This document shows, in pieces, positions 42,642-51,207 of a stretch of 64,000 bases of DNA. The notes under the pieces are model-generated. The model searched no databases. It had not been told where the DNA came from and worked only from the letters and a program-made list of their open reading frames with translations. The position numbers and the translations under genes are program-made. Source of the DNA: Chryseobacterium sp. ERMR1:04 (lineage in GTDB: Bacteria; Bacteroidota; Bacteroidia; Flavobacteriales; Weeksellaceae); the NCBI RefSeq assembly GCF_001297705.1, contig NZ_LIRF01000008.1, positions 1,143,895 through 1,207,894 of the forward strand. Reading direction: 5' to 3'. Positions within the stretch are counted from its first letter, which is position 1. Every line of letters starts with the position of its first letter.

Positions 42642-45203
42642 ATGTCGAAAAATTTAGTAATTGTAGAGTCTCCGGCGAAAGCAAAAACTATTCAGAAATA
42701 TTTAGGGAAAGATTTCGAAGTGAAATCCAGTTTTGGACACATTAGGGATTTGCCTAAAAAAGGGATGGGTATCGACCTTGAGACTTTCAATCCAGATTAT
42801 GAAGTTTCGGCAGATAAAAAGAAACTGGTAACAGAATTAAAGTCCGCTGTGAAGAAAGCTGAAATGGTTTGGTTAGCTTCCGATGAGGACCGCGAGGGTG
42901 AGGCTATTGCTTGGCACTTAGCAGACGAATTAAAACTGAAACCTGAAAACAGAAAAAGAATTGTTTTTCACGAGATTACTAAGAATGCGATTCTAAAAGC
43001 AATCGAGAACCCAAGAGATATAGACCAGAATTTGGTAAATGCTCAACAGGCAAGAAGAATTTTAGATAGAATCGTAGGTTTTGAAATGTCTCCGGTACTT
43101 TGGAAAAAAGTAAAACCGGGATTGTCAGCAGGAAGAGTTCAGTCTGTGGCGGTAAGATTAATTGTTGAAAGAGAAAAAGAAATCCGCGCGTTTAAGCCAA
43201 AAGCTAGTTTCAAGCTGGATGGAGTTTTCTTAAATAATACAGAGCAGGAAATTGCGGCTAAACTTAAAAAAGACTTCGAAAAAGAAGAAGATGCCGAAAA
43301 ATTCCTTGAGCAGGCAAGAACAACAGAATTTAAAGTTCTGAATGTTGAAACCAAACCGGGAATGCGTTCTGCATCTGCACCTTTTACAACATCTACGTTA
43401 CAGCAGGAAGCATCTTCAAGGTTAGGATATAACGTAACCAACACGATGCGTATTGCCCAAAGATTATACGAAGAAGGATATATTACGTATATGAGAACGG
43501 ATTCAGTAAACCTTTCTCAGGAAGCTATTGAAGGCGCCAAAAAACAAATTACATCAGAATACGGATCAGAATATTCTTCTCCAAGAAATTATACAACAAA
43601 ATCTGCTTCAGCACAGGAAGCTCACGAGGCGATTCGTCCGACTGATTTTTCAGTAAAAAGTATTGGTGATGCTCAGTTGAGTAAATTATATCAATTAATT
43701 TACAGAAGAACACTAGCTTCTCAGATGGCCAATGCTAAAATAGAGAAGACGGTTATTGAGATCGGAAACGCAAAATTGCCACAGCATTTTGAAGCACAAG
43801 GAGAAGTTATTATTTTCGATGGTTTCTTAAAAGCATACGGAATTGTTAAGGCTGAAGATGATGATGACGAAAACAACGATAAACTACTTCCAAAAGTAAG
43901 CATTGGTGAAGTTTTGGAATATAAAACGATCACCGCTACAGAAAAGTATACAAGACCTAGTGCAAGATACACGGAAGCAGGATTGATCAAAAAACTGGAA
44001 GAATTAGGTATTGGTCGTCCGTCAACGTATGCACCGACAATTCAAACCATTCAGAATCGTGAATATGTAGATAAAAGAGAAATAGAACCACAAATGAGAG
44101 AAGTGGTAAAGATCTCTTTAGCAAAAGATAAAATTCAGAAAGTAATCCTTGACGAGAAATTCGGAGGAGATAAAAATAAATTCGTTCCTACAGATATTGG
44201 AGAAGTGGTAAGTGATTTCTTAACAGACAACTTCAAAGAAATCTTAGATTACGGTTTTACAGCAAGAGTAGAAGAGAGTTTTGACGAAATTGCAAATGGT
44301 GCGCAGAAATGGAAAGAAATGATGACCGATTTCTATTCTAAATTTCATCCGAGAATTGCAGATGTTGAAGAAAACGCAGACCGTGCAAACGGGGACCGAC
44401 TTTTAGGAGTAGATCCAAAAACAGGTAAAAATGTTCATGCAAGAATCGGAAGATTTGGAGCGATGATCCAGATCGGAGAAACTGAGGATGAAGAAAAACC
44501 AACTTTTGCATCTTTAATGACGGGGCAGAATATTGCAACGATTACTCTTGAAGAAGCTATGGAGCTTTTCAAATTACCTTTCGAGTTAAGTAGTTTTGAA
44601 GATCAGCCGGTATCAGTTGGTGTGGGTAGATTTGGTCCTTATGTAAAATGGGGTGAGACATACATCAGTATTCCGAAAGGAGAAGATCCTTTGTCTGTAA
44701 ATCAGGAAAGAGCGGAAGAAATTATTAAAGAAAAGAAAATAGCTGATGCTCCGATTGCAACATATCAAGGGGAGCCAGTAACAAAAGGAACAGGAAGATT
44801 CGGACCTTTTATTAAATACAAAAGTATTTTTGTAAACGTTCCTAAGAAATATGATTTTGACAATCTTTCTCAAAGCGATATCAATGAATTAATTGATGCT
44901 AAGCTTGAAAAAGAGGCCAACAGATATATTCAACAGTGGGAGAAAGAAAAAATCTCTATTGAAAACGGAAGATGGGGACCTTTTATCAAATTTGGAAAAA
45001 CGATGTTTAAAATTCCAAAGAAAAATGATGATACAAAATATGAAGGAGAAGAATTGAAAGAAATTTCTTTAGATGAGGTTAAAAAATGGATTACAGACCA
45101 AGATCCTAAAGCGTTTGCCGAGAAAAAGAAACCAGCTGCTAAAAAAGCTACCACTGCAAAGAAAACAACAGCAGTAAAGAAAGCACCTGCAAAAAAGAAG
45201 TAA
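42642..45203 (+). CDS. topA: DNA topoisomerase I (type IA)
   Basis: 853 residues from the ATG at 42642 (MSKNLVIVESPAKAKTIQKYLG, the canonical start); 24 further codons upstream lie across the promoter box. The Toprim domain covers the first ~120 residues with SDEDREGEAIAWH. The catalytic Tyr is in YITYMRTDSVNLS. The C-terminus has several topoisomerase C-terminal repeats (GRFGPYVKWGETYI, GRFGPFIKYKSIFV, GRWGPFIKFGKTMF) in place of zinc fingers, and a Lys/Ala/Thr-rich tail like those of histone H1-like proteins. It relaxes negative supercoils; not functionally linked to its neighbours. Confidence 0.97.
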   Translation: MSKNLVIVESPAKAKTIQKYLGKDFEVKSSFGHIRDLPKKGMGIDLETFNPDYEVSADKKKLVTELKSAVKKAEMVWLASDEDREGEAIAWHLADELKLKPENRKRIVFHEITKNAILKAIENPRDIDQNLVNAQQARRILDRIVGFEMSPVLWKKVKPGLSAGRVQSVAVRLIVEREKEIRAFKPKASFKLDGVFLNNTEQEIAAKLKKDFEKEEDAEKFLEQARTTEFKVLNVETKPGMRSASAPFTTSTLQQEASSRLGYNVTNTMRIAQRLYEEGYITYMRTDSVNLSQEAIEGAKKQITSEYGSEYSSPRNYTTKSASAQEAHEAIRPTDFSVKSIGDAQLSKLYQLIYRRTLASQMANAKIEKTVIEIGNAKLPQHFEAQGEVIIFDGFLKAYGIVKAEDDDDENNDKLLPKVSIGEVLEYKTITATEKYTRPSARYTEAGLIKKLEELGIGRPSTYAPTIQTIQNREYVDKREIEPQMREVVKISLAKDKIQKVILDEKFGGDKNKFVPTDIGEVVSDFLTDNFKEILDYGFTARVEESFDEIANGAQKWKEMMTDFYSKFHPRIADVEENADRANGDRLLGVDPKTGKNVHARIGRFGAMIQIGETEDEEKPTFASLMTGQNIATITLEEAMELFKLPFELSSFEDQPVSVGVGRFGPYVKWGETYISIPKGEDPLSVNQERAEEIIKEKKIADAPIATYQGEPVTKGTGRFGPFIKYKSIFVNVPKKYDFDNLSQSDINELIDAKLEKEANRYIQQWEKEKISIENGRWGPFIKFGKTMFKIPKKNDDTKYEGEELKEISLDEVKKWITDQDPKAFAEKKKPAAKKATTAKKTTAVKKAPAKKK

Positions 45204-45221
45204 TATTAAAATAACAATACA

Positions 45222-45255
45222 AAGCCGTTGACAAATAATGTTGACGGCTTTTTTA
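45222..45255 (+). terminator. Intrinsic terminator after topA
   Basis: AAGCCGTTGACA, AATAA loop, TGTTGACGGCTTTTTT: a 12-bp stem including wobble pairs and a T run. Confidence 0.85.
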
Positions 45256-45284
45256 TGAATAAGACTATCTGTGTTTAATTTTTA

Positions 45285-45292
45285 TACATTTG
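45285..45292 (+). promoter_or_regulatory. -7 promoter box for the delta-60 repeat gene
   Basis: TACATTTG matches TAnnTTTG, about 50 bp before the ATG at 45344 and after the topA terminator. No clear -33 box. Confidence 0.45.
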
Positions 45293-45343
45293 CGACTTAT
45301 TTTATAAAAATAATAGTAACCTGAAAATATCGCTTATTGAACT

Positions 45344-46804
45344 ATGTATAAAATTCTTTCTTTTCTAGGACTTTTCGTTTCATTGAACATTTTTGCCCAA
45401 GAAAATCTCTTGGATACTTCTTACGGTCAGAGTGGTGGATGTACCAATTTTGCCTTTTATAATGGCAGTCAGATGTCTGGAGGGTTACAGATACATTCAA
45501 CAGTAAAGCTTCCCGATGGAAGAGTCTTGGCAGTTGGGGCTAACTTCATTGCCCGATTTACTTCTAACGGTATGCTGGACACAACTTTTAACGGAACGGG
45601 ATATAAGTTAACCTCTTCAGAAAACTATGCACATATAAAATCTGCCGGAGACGGAAATTATATTATAATGGATGTGGGGTATGGTGGGAAAGTTCAAAAA
45701 ATTGATATTAATGGAAATTTTATCAGCGACTTTACCACTTTTAATCAATCTGCATCATATGCTGATATAGAAGTTGACCAGAGTGGAAGAATTTATCTTT
45801 TAAAATATACAACTACTAATGCTGGTTCAGATTATAGCCTTGTACGTCTTTTACCCAATGGAGTTCTTGATGCTACTTTTGGAAATAATGGGATACTTGC
45901 CTTAGGTTTTACTTATAAATATAGAAGAGTGGAAGTAAATAGTAACAACGAAATTTTTATGGCTGGTCAGAAAATCGTTGCGGTTAGCGATCAAAGAATA
46001 GTGGTTACAAAACTTCAATCTGATGGAAGTTTTGATACCTCTTTTGGAACCGGAGGAACTTTTCTATACTCATTTGGCCAGAATGTAGATAGCAGTGCTC
46101 AACTGATGTTTCTTGACAATGGAAAAATATTAGGCTTAACTTCTGGAAGTATTTGTAATGGTAATAATTGTTTTGGGCTTATTACCTATCGTTTAAACGC
46201 AAATGGAACTTTGGATAGTACATTTAAAAATACAGGAATAAGTGTTATTCCTGTTCAGTCAAATTCAACTCCTAAGAAGATAGTACGTCTTCCAGATAAC
46301 AAGTTTATAATCTCTGGAACGGGCTGGTACAATACTTATGCTTTGAAGATGGATGAGAATGGAGATCTGGATAATTCTTTTGGACTGAACGGTAAAATCA
46401 TAACACCACAAATGCTTAATAAGAGTGTATACAATGAAGGTTTTGAATTATATGGAAACTCAATAGTATTATTTGGAATTTATTCTATTGTCTATGGTGG
46501 GCAAACTCAATATGTAGGTACAGCACGTAAATATTTTTTTAATGAGAGTTACTTGGGGACTTCTGATTTGGATTTCAGAGACTTAAAGATTTACCCAAAT
46601 CCTGTTAAAGATTTCTTGTATTTTACAACAAACGAAAAGGTAATAGGATATGAGATTATGGACTTGAACGGTAGAAAAATAATCTATTCAAAATCTAAAC
46701 CTTCAGATAATAAAATTAATGTTGATAACTTGTTGCCCGGGATTTATATTATTAATGTCATGGCAGAACACAAAATAATTACAACTAAATTTATAAAGCA
46801 ATAA
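45344..46804 (+). CDS. Secreted delta-60 repeat protein with T9SS sorting domain
   Basis: 486 residues with signal peptide KILSFLGLFVSLNIFAQ. Repeats of about 55-60 residues carry the pattern LDttFGxnGixxl (MLDTTFNGTGYKLT, VLDATFGNNGILAL, SFDTSFGTGGTFLY, TLDSTFKNTGISVI, DLDNSFGLNGKIIT), the delta-60 beta-propeller-like repeat. The last ~75 residues are a T9SS type A sorting domain starting IYPNPVKDFLYF. Exported to the surface; function unknown. Flanked by terminators, so probably monocistronic. Confidence 0.87.
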   Translation: MYKILSFLGLFVSLNIFAQENLLDTSYGQSGGCTNFAFYNGSQMSGGLQIHSTVKLPDGRVLAVGANFIARFTSNGMLDTTFNGTGYKLTSSENYAHIKSAGDGNYIIMDVGYGGKVQKIDINGNFISDFTTFNQSASYADIEVDQSGRIYLLKYTTTNAGSDYSLVRLLPNGVLDATFGNNGILALGFTYKYRRVEVNSNNEIFMAGQKIVAVSDQRIVVTKLQSDGSFDTSFGTGGTFLYSFGQNVDSSAQLMFLDNGKILGLTSGSICNGNNCFGLITYRLNANGTLDSTFKNTGISVIPVQSNSTPKKIVRLPDNKFIISGTGWYNTYALKMDENGDLDNSFGLNGKIITPQMLNKSVYNEGFELYGNSIVLFGIYSIVYGGQTQYVGTARKYFFNESYLGTSDLDFRDLKIYPNPVKDFLYFTTNEKVIGYEIMDLNGRKIIYSKSKPSDNKINVDNLLPGIYIINVMAEHKIITTKFIKQ

Positions 46805-46845
46805 AATAATAATATCTAATATTAAAATAATACTACCCAAATACT

Positions 46846-46882
46846 AAAAAGCCGTTAACATTAAGTGTTAGCGGCTTTTTTT
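46846..46882 (+). terminator. Intrinsic terminator
   Basis: AAAAAGCCGTTAACA, TTAAG loop, TGTTAGCGGCTTTTTTT: a strong stem flanked by A and T runs, active in either direction. Confidence 0.9.
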
Positions 46883-46927
46883 GTCAACAAAAAACGTGAC
46901 ACAATACGAACTTGATGAGGTTTTTTG

Positions 46928-46935
46928 TATGTTTG
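46928..46935 (+). promoter_or_regulatory. -7 promoter box
   Basis: TATGTTTG matches TAnnTTTG, 60 bp before the arginase-fold gene. A -33 box at normal spacing is not evident. Confidence 0.4.
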
Positions 46936-46995
46936 TGAAAATGTTCTTTAGAAAACATTTTTTTGAAGTAAAATAATTTAAGATTATTATATACA

Positions 46996-48066
46996 ATGAA
47001 TTTTGAAGATTTTATCATTTCCCCAAGAAATTTCAAAACAGAAAGTTGGCAGATAGGAAATCGTATTACGAAAGAAATAAAGGAAGACAGTATTGTTCTT
47101 TTGTTTATTTCGGATTATAGAGGTTCTAATGGTGAGGCAGAAGTACAGGATTTTACATCAGTAAGAGAGGAGTTTTATAAACTTTCACAACTTGATTTTG
47201 AAATTCCTATTGTAGATTTGGGAGATCTGGTTTCAGGGAAATCTGTTCAGGATTCTCATTATATCCTGCAGGAGGTGTTGTCGGTTTGTCATTACAAAAG
47301 AGCAATTCCGGTGATTATAGGAGGTTCAAATGATTTTGCTTTCTCTCTCTTTTCTGCATTAAATTTTCATAAGAAAAATATTAATTATACTCAAATTAGC
47401 AATATTATTTCCCTTCAACAGGGTGAACATATTAACGAACATACTTTTTTGAGTAAAATGTTTGCGACGAAGAGCTTCTCTATTAAAAATTATCATCATT
47501 TAGGATATCAAAAACATTTAAATGAAGCTGATTCTATAAGGCTAATCAAAGAAGTAGAGTTTGATATCATCCGCTTGGCTGAAATGATGAACTCTACAGA
47601 AAAAACAGAACCTTTTTTCAGAAAAGCAGATTTGGTAACTGTAAATTGTGATGCTATTGAAAGTTTCAGCGAACCTTTTTCCATGAATCCACAAGTGAAT
47701 GGACTGAATCGCAGAGAAATTTGCGCGTATATGAAAGAGATAGGATTGAGCGAAAATCTTAAATCCGTAGGAATCTTTAATTATAATATTTACTCTGAAA
47801 ATCAGCTAAACCACCAACTTTTAGCGCAAATGATCTGGTATATGATTGAAGGAATTAATATCCAGCAATCGCATCCAAGAGAAAGACATTACGAAATATT
47901 CTATGTTTTGATAGATGATAGACAATATGCTTTCAAACGTGATACTTTCAGTAATTTGTGGTATTTTGGTGATGATGAAAATATAGAAAATTGCATTCCA
48001 TGCTCAAGAAAAGATTTTGATGAAGCCAAAAAAGGCTGGCTGAGTGCAAGACTGACGAAAATATAA
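46996..48066 (+). CDS. Arginase/formimidoylglutamase-fold protein with degenerate metal ligands
   Basis: 356 residues. The fold is recognisable from IPVIIGGSNDFAFSLFSAL (where active ureohydrolases have GGDHS) and ADLVTVNCDAIESFSEP (where they have DxDxxDP). The manganese ligands His and most Asp residues are therefore missing: GGSND for GGDHS and NCDAI for DxDxxD. Bacteroidota genomes commonly carry this as 'formimidoylglutamase'. It may be a structural or regulatory protein rather than an enzyme. It precedes a glycosyltransferase gene by 3 bp. Confidence 0.8.
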   Translation: MNFEDFIISPRNFKTESWQIGNRITKEIKEDSIVLLFISDYRGSNGEAEVQDFTSVREEFYKLSQLDFEIPIVDLGDLVSGKSVQDSHYILQEVLSVCHYKRAIPVIIGGSNDFAFSLFSALNFHKKNINYTQISNIISLQQGEHINEHTFLSKMFATKSFSIKNYHHLGYQKHLNEADSIRLIKEVEFDIIRLAEMMNSTEKTEPFFRKADLVTVNCDAIESFSEPFSMNPQVNGLNRREICAYMKEIGLSENLKSVGIFNYNIYSENQLNHQLLAQMIWYMIEGINIQQSHPRERHYEIFYVLIDDRQYAFKRDTFSNLWYFGDDENIENCIPCSRKDFDEAKKGWLSARLTKI

Positions 48067-48069
48067 TGT

Positions 48070-49074
48070 ATGATAGACCTTGTTCCCCCAAAAGTTTCCA
48101 TAATTGTTCCTGTTTATAATGTTGAGAATTACTTGGCAAAATGTCTTGATTCTTTAGTGAAACAAACCCTTGAAAATATTGAGGTTTTGGTTGTAAACGA
48201 CGGAAGTAAGGATGGTTCTCAAAAAATAATCGAACAATACGCTCAGCAATATCCGGAAAAAATAAAACCTTTCTTTAAAGAAAATGGAGGCTTAAGCGAT
48301 GCTAGAAATTTTGGAATTGACAGAGCTACCGGAGATTTTATTGGTTTCGTAGACAGTGATGATTATGTTACAGAGACGATGTTTGAAGAAATGGTTAATC
48401 TGGCAGAAAAACATCAATCAAAAATGGTCATCTGCAACATTCAAAAAGTTGATCAACACGGCAATGTAACCCAAAAACTGACACAGATTCCTAATATGCC
48501 TGAGAAAATTGATCTTGAAAATAATTTTTCTGTTTTCTCTGATTTAAGCTATTTTGCCTGTAATAAATTATTCAGAAAAGAACTTTTTGACCAGAAAAGA
48601 TTTAAAAAAGGAGTTCATTTTGAAGATATACAGCTTATTCCCCAGCTTTTATTAAATTGTGAAAATATAGCTCAGACCCAAAACTTTCATTATCAATATC
48701 TGGAACGTACCGATTCTATTACAAAAACTCATACAGAAAAAGGATTGGATATTCTGAAAGCAGTAGAAGATGTTGAAGCTGTTTTTGAAAAATCTCAATA
48801 CGCTGATAAGAAGCAAGAATTAAAAAACTTTCAGATTTTTGAGGGAGTTTATTCCTTTTTGGCGTACCTCGCTTTTGTGAAAAGTGATGATGTTTTTTAT
48901 GAAATGGCTCATAAACTAGAGCTTTTCGTGAAAGATAGGAATATAAAATTAAAAGATATATTAAACTATAGTCGTTTTGATAAAAATTATCTTTTATCTT
49001 TGCCTCTGAAAAAAAAGATTTTTTATCTATTGTTTTTTGCAGGACAGAAAAAATTGATAAGAATATTAATGTAA
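48070..49074 (+). CDS. Family 2 glycosyltransferase
   Basis: 334 residues. VSIIVPVYNVENYLAKCLDSLVKQTL (about 9-34) is the GT2 start; VNDGSKDGS and GFVDSDDYV (DxD-type, about 95-103) bind the nucleotide sugar and metal. No membrane segments except a short hydrophobic C-terminus. Probably adds a sugar to the lipid-linked repeat unit. Cotranscribed with the arginase-fold gene. Confidence 0.9.
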   Translation: MIDLVPPKVSIIVPVYNVENYLAKCLDSLVKQTLENIEVLVVNDGSKDGSQKIIEQYAQQYPEKIKPFFKENGGLSDARNFGIDRATGDFIGFVDSDDYVTETMFEEMVNLAEKHQSKMVICNIQKVDQHGNVTQKLTQIPNMPEKIDLENNFSVFSDLSYFACNKLFRKELFDQKRFKKGVHFEDIQLIPQLLLNCENIAQTQNFHYQYLERTDSITKTHTEKGLDILKAVEDVEAVFEKSQYADKKQELKNFQIFEGVYSFLAYLAFVKSDDVFYEMAHKLELFVKDRNIKLKDILNYSRFDKNYLLSLPLKKKIFYLLFFAGQKKLIRILM

Positions 49075-49163
49075 ACACAAATGTAGTACGGTTGTTTCGA
49101 TTGGCAGAAACTTTTTATAAAACCAATTTATAAAGGGGTTCTCTAAAAGTTATAAGGAAACAC

Positions 49164-50303
49164 ATGTACTTGATTAGGAAAAAAATGAAGAATTTTGAAT
49201 TGTTCTTAACCGAAACCGGAATTTCTATTTTCTACGTGAAGATAGGATTAGGTTTTTTGTTCTCTTTTTTAATCACCTACTTTTCAGTACCAACCATTAT
49301 CAAGATTTCCAGAAGGAAAAACTTGATGGATGAGCCTGGAGTTAGGAGTTCCCACATGAGAAAAATACCGAACTTAGGAGGTATTGCTATTTTCTATTCC
49401 ATAGGAATATGCACTTCTATCTTTGCGTATGAGCTTTTTGATCTCTATAAATTTTTATTTGCGTCACTTGTTATCCTCCTATACATAGGGGTAATGGATG
49501 ATATTGTGGTGATGAGGGCATATAAGAAATTAGTGGCACAGATTGTAGTTTCTGCATTTATTGTGATAGGCTCAGACATAAGAATAAGAAGTTTATTCGG
49601 TATATGCGGAGTATATGAGCTTGGTTATTTTATAAGTATTCTATTCAGTATTATTACTTTTATAATTCTTATTAATGCTTTTAATTTAATAGATGGAATA
49701 GATGGTTTAGCAGGTAGTTATTCTCTGATATGTTCTGCTCTTTTCGGTTTAAGTTATTACAGATTAGGAGAATATAATTATCCATTGGTCGTGCTTTCGG
49801 GGATTATCATTGGAGCGGTACTTGCTTTTCTATATTATAATTTATCAAATTACAGGACCAATAAAATATTTATGGGCGATACAGGTTCCATGTTATTGGG
49901 ATTCTTACTTGCATTTACAGCTATTTGTTTTATCGATATTTTTATCGATAAAGACCTTCCCAATGTACCAAGATATCATTTGCAGTCTGCTCCTGTAATC
50001 GCAGTTGCAATATTGATTCTTCCCATTGTAGATACACTAAATGTCATTTTCATAAGGCTTTGGAATAAGAAGTCGCCTTTTGATGCAGATAAAAATCACA
50101 TACATCACAAATTATTAAAGCTTAATCTTACCCACAGAAGATCTAGTTTTTATATTATTGTATATTATCTTTTTATTGTCACCATTGCTTATTGTTTAAG
50201 ACATACCAATATAAATTTATTATTATTAATCATATTAGCATTGGGCTTTTTAGGGGCTTATCTGCCCGATTTTATATATGCTTTAAGAAATAATAAAAAG
50301 TAA
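49164..50303 (+). CDS. WecA/MraY-family polyprenyl-phosphate sugar-1-phosphate transferase
   Basis: 379 residues (372 if the ATG at 49185 is used). About eleven membrane segments. Family motifs: GVMDDIVVMRAYKKLVAQ (DD motif), NAFNLIDGIDGLAGSYSL, KIFMGDTGSMLLGFLLA and KNHIHHKLLKL (HxHH). It should start repeat-unit synthesis by loading a sugar phosphate, often GlcNAc-1-P, on undecaprenyl phosphate. Followed by the export genes. Confidence 0.92.
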   Translation: MYLIRKKMKNFELFLTETGISIFYVKIGLGFLFSFLITYFSVPTIIKISRRKNLMDEPGVRSSHMRKIPNLGGIAIFYSIGICTSIFAYELFDLYKFLFASLVILLYIGVMDDIVVMRAYKKLVAQIVVSAFIVIGSDIRIRSLFGICGVYELGYFISILFSIITFIILINAFNLIDGIDGLAGSYSLICSALFGLSYYRLGEYNYPLVVLSGIIIGAVLAFLYYNLSNYRTNKIFMGDTGSMLLGFLLAFTAICFIDIFIDKDLPNVPRYHLQSAPVIAVAILILPIVDTLNVIFIRLWNKKSPFDADKNHIHHKLLKLNLTHRRSSFYIIVYYLFIVTIAYCLRHTNINLLLLIILALGFLGAYLPDFIYALRNNKK

Positions 50304-50339
50304 CAATTAAATTTCTATTTTTGCAAACAACTTGAAAAT

Positions 50340-51206
50340 ATGATGAAAAATTATAAGTATTTATTCCTTTTAATATTCCCTTTTCTCATTACATCTTGTA
50401 TTACTACAAAAGATGTAAGGTATATGCAGCCTAGTGAAAGCCTTGTCATCAACGAAGAGGGGTTGATACCGTATAATGTACCCGTATACAGAATCACTAA
50501 AAACGATATGTTAAACCTTAATATTGTGACTACTCCTAAAGGTGATGCTGCACAATTTTATTCTTCTTTAAATTCTAGTGGAGCAAATGGCGGACAGGCT
50601 TTGCCAGGTGGCGGAACTGCTGGAGTAGGTAGTGGGGGAGGTAGTGGCCCTGGTGGAAACGTTAGTTTCTATTTTAATGGGTTAAAAGTTGACTCCAATG
50701 GTGATATCAATATATTTGGTATTGGTTATATTAAAGCTGAAGGAAGAACGATTGAAGACCTAACAAAAGAAATTCAGGATAAAGTAAATGAGAATTTCCA
50801 AGAAGGAAAATCAGAAGTAAGACTCAATACTAACGGTATTACTTATTATATTTTGGGTGATGTTGAAACAACAGGCCTTACAGGAGAAAAAGTAGTTCAT
50901 AAAAATATACTTACAATAACTGAGGCTTTAGCCATTAATGGCGGAATGAACAGAACTGTTGATAGAAAAAATATCGTGATTCATAGAAAGTTGCCTGAAG
51001 GAATCAAGGTTGCAAAAATAGATCTTACTCGTGAAGATATTATGAATTCACCGTATTACTATGTGCAAAATGGTGATGAAATTTATCTTAACACAAGAGC
51101 AAAGAGCTTGAACGGATTTGGAAAAGATCCAATTCAGACTTTAATATCGGGAGTTTCTGTAATTACTACAGCATTGTCAATTTATCTACTTCTAAAAAAC
51201 CTTTAG
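50340..51206 (+). CDS. Polysaccharide export outer-membrane lipoprotein (Wza family)
   Basis: 288 residues; lipoprotein signal LLIFPFLITSCITTKD. The polysaccharide export domain (YRITKNDMLNLNI...DINIFGIGYIKAEGRTIEDL) is followed by a SLBB domain (YYILGDVETTGLTGEKVVHKNILTITEALAINGG) and a C-terminal hydrophobic helix. A glycine/serine-rich linker of ~30 residues inside the export domain is unusual. Forms the outer-membrane part of a Wzy-dependent exporter, with the next gene two bases downstream. Confidence 0.92.
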   Translation: MMKNYKYLFLLIFPFLITSCITTKDVRYMQPSESLVINEEGLIPYNVPVYRITKNDMLNLNIVTTPKGDAAQFYSSLNSSGANGGQALPGGGTAGVGSGGGSGPGGNVSFYFNGLKVDSNGDINIFGIGYIKAEGRTIEDLTKEIQDKVNENFQEGKSEVRLNTNGITYYILGDVETTGLTGEKVVHKNILTITEALAINGGMNRTVDRKNIVIHRKLPEGIKVAKIDLTREDIMNSPYYYVQNGDEIYLNTRAKSLNGFGKDPIQTLISGVSVITTALSIYLLLKNL

Positions 51207-51207
51207 C

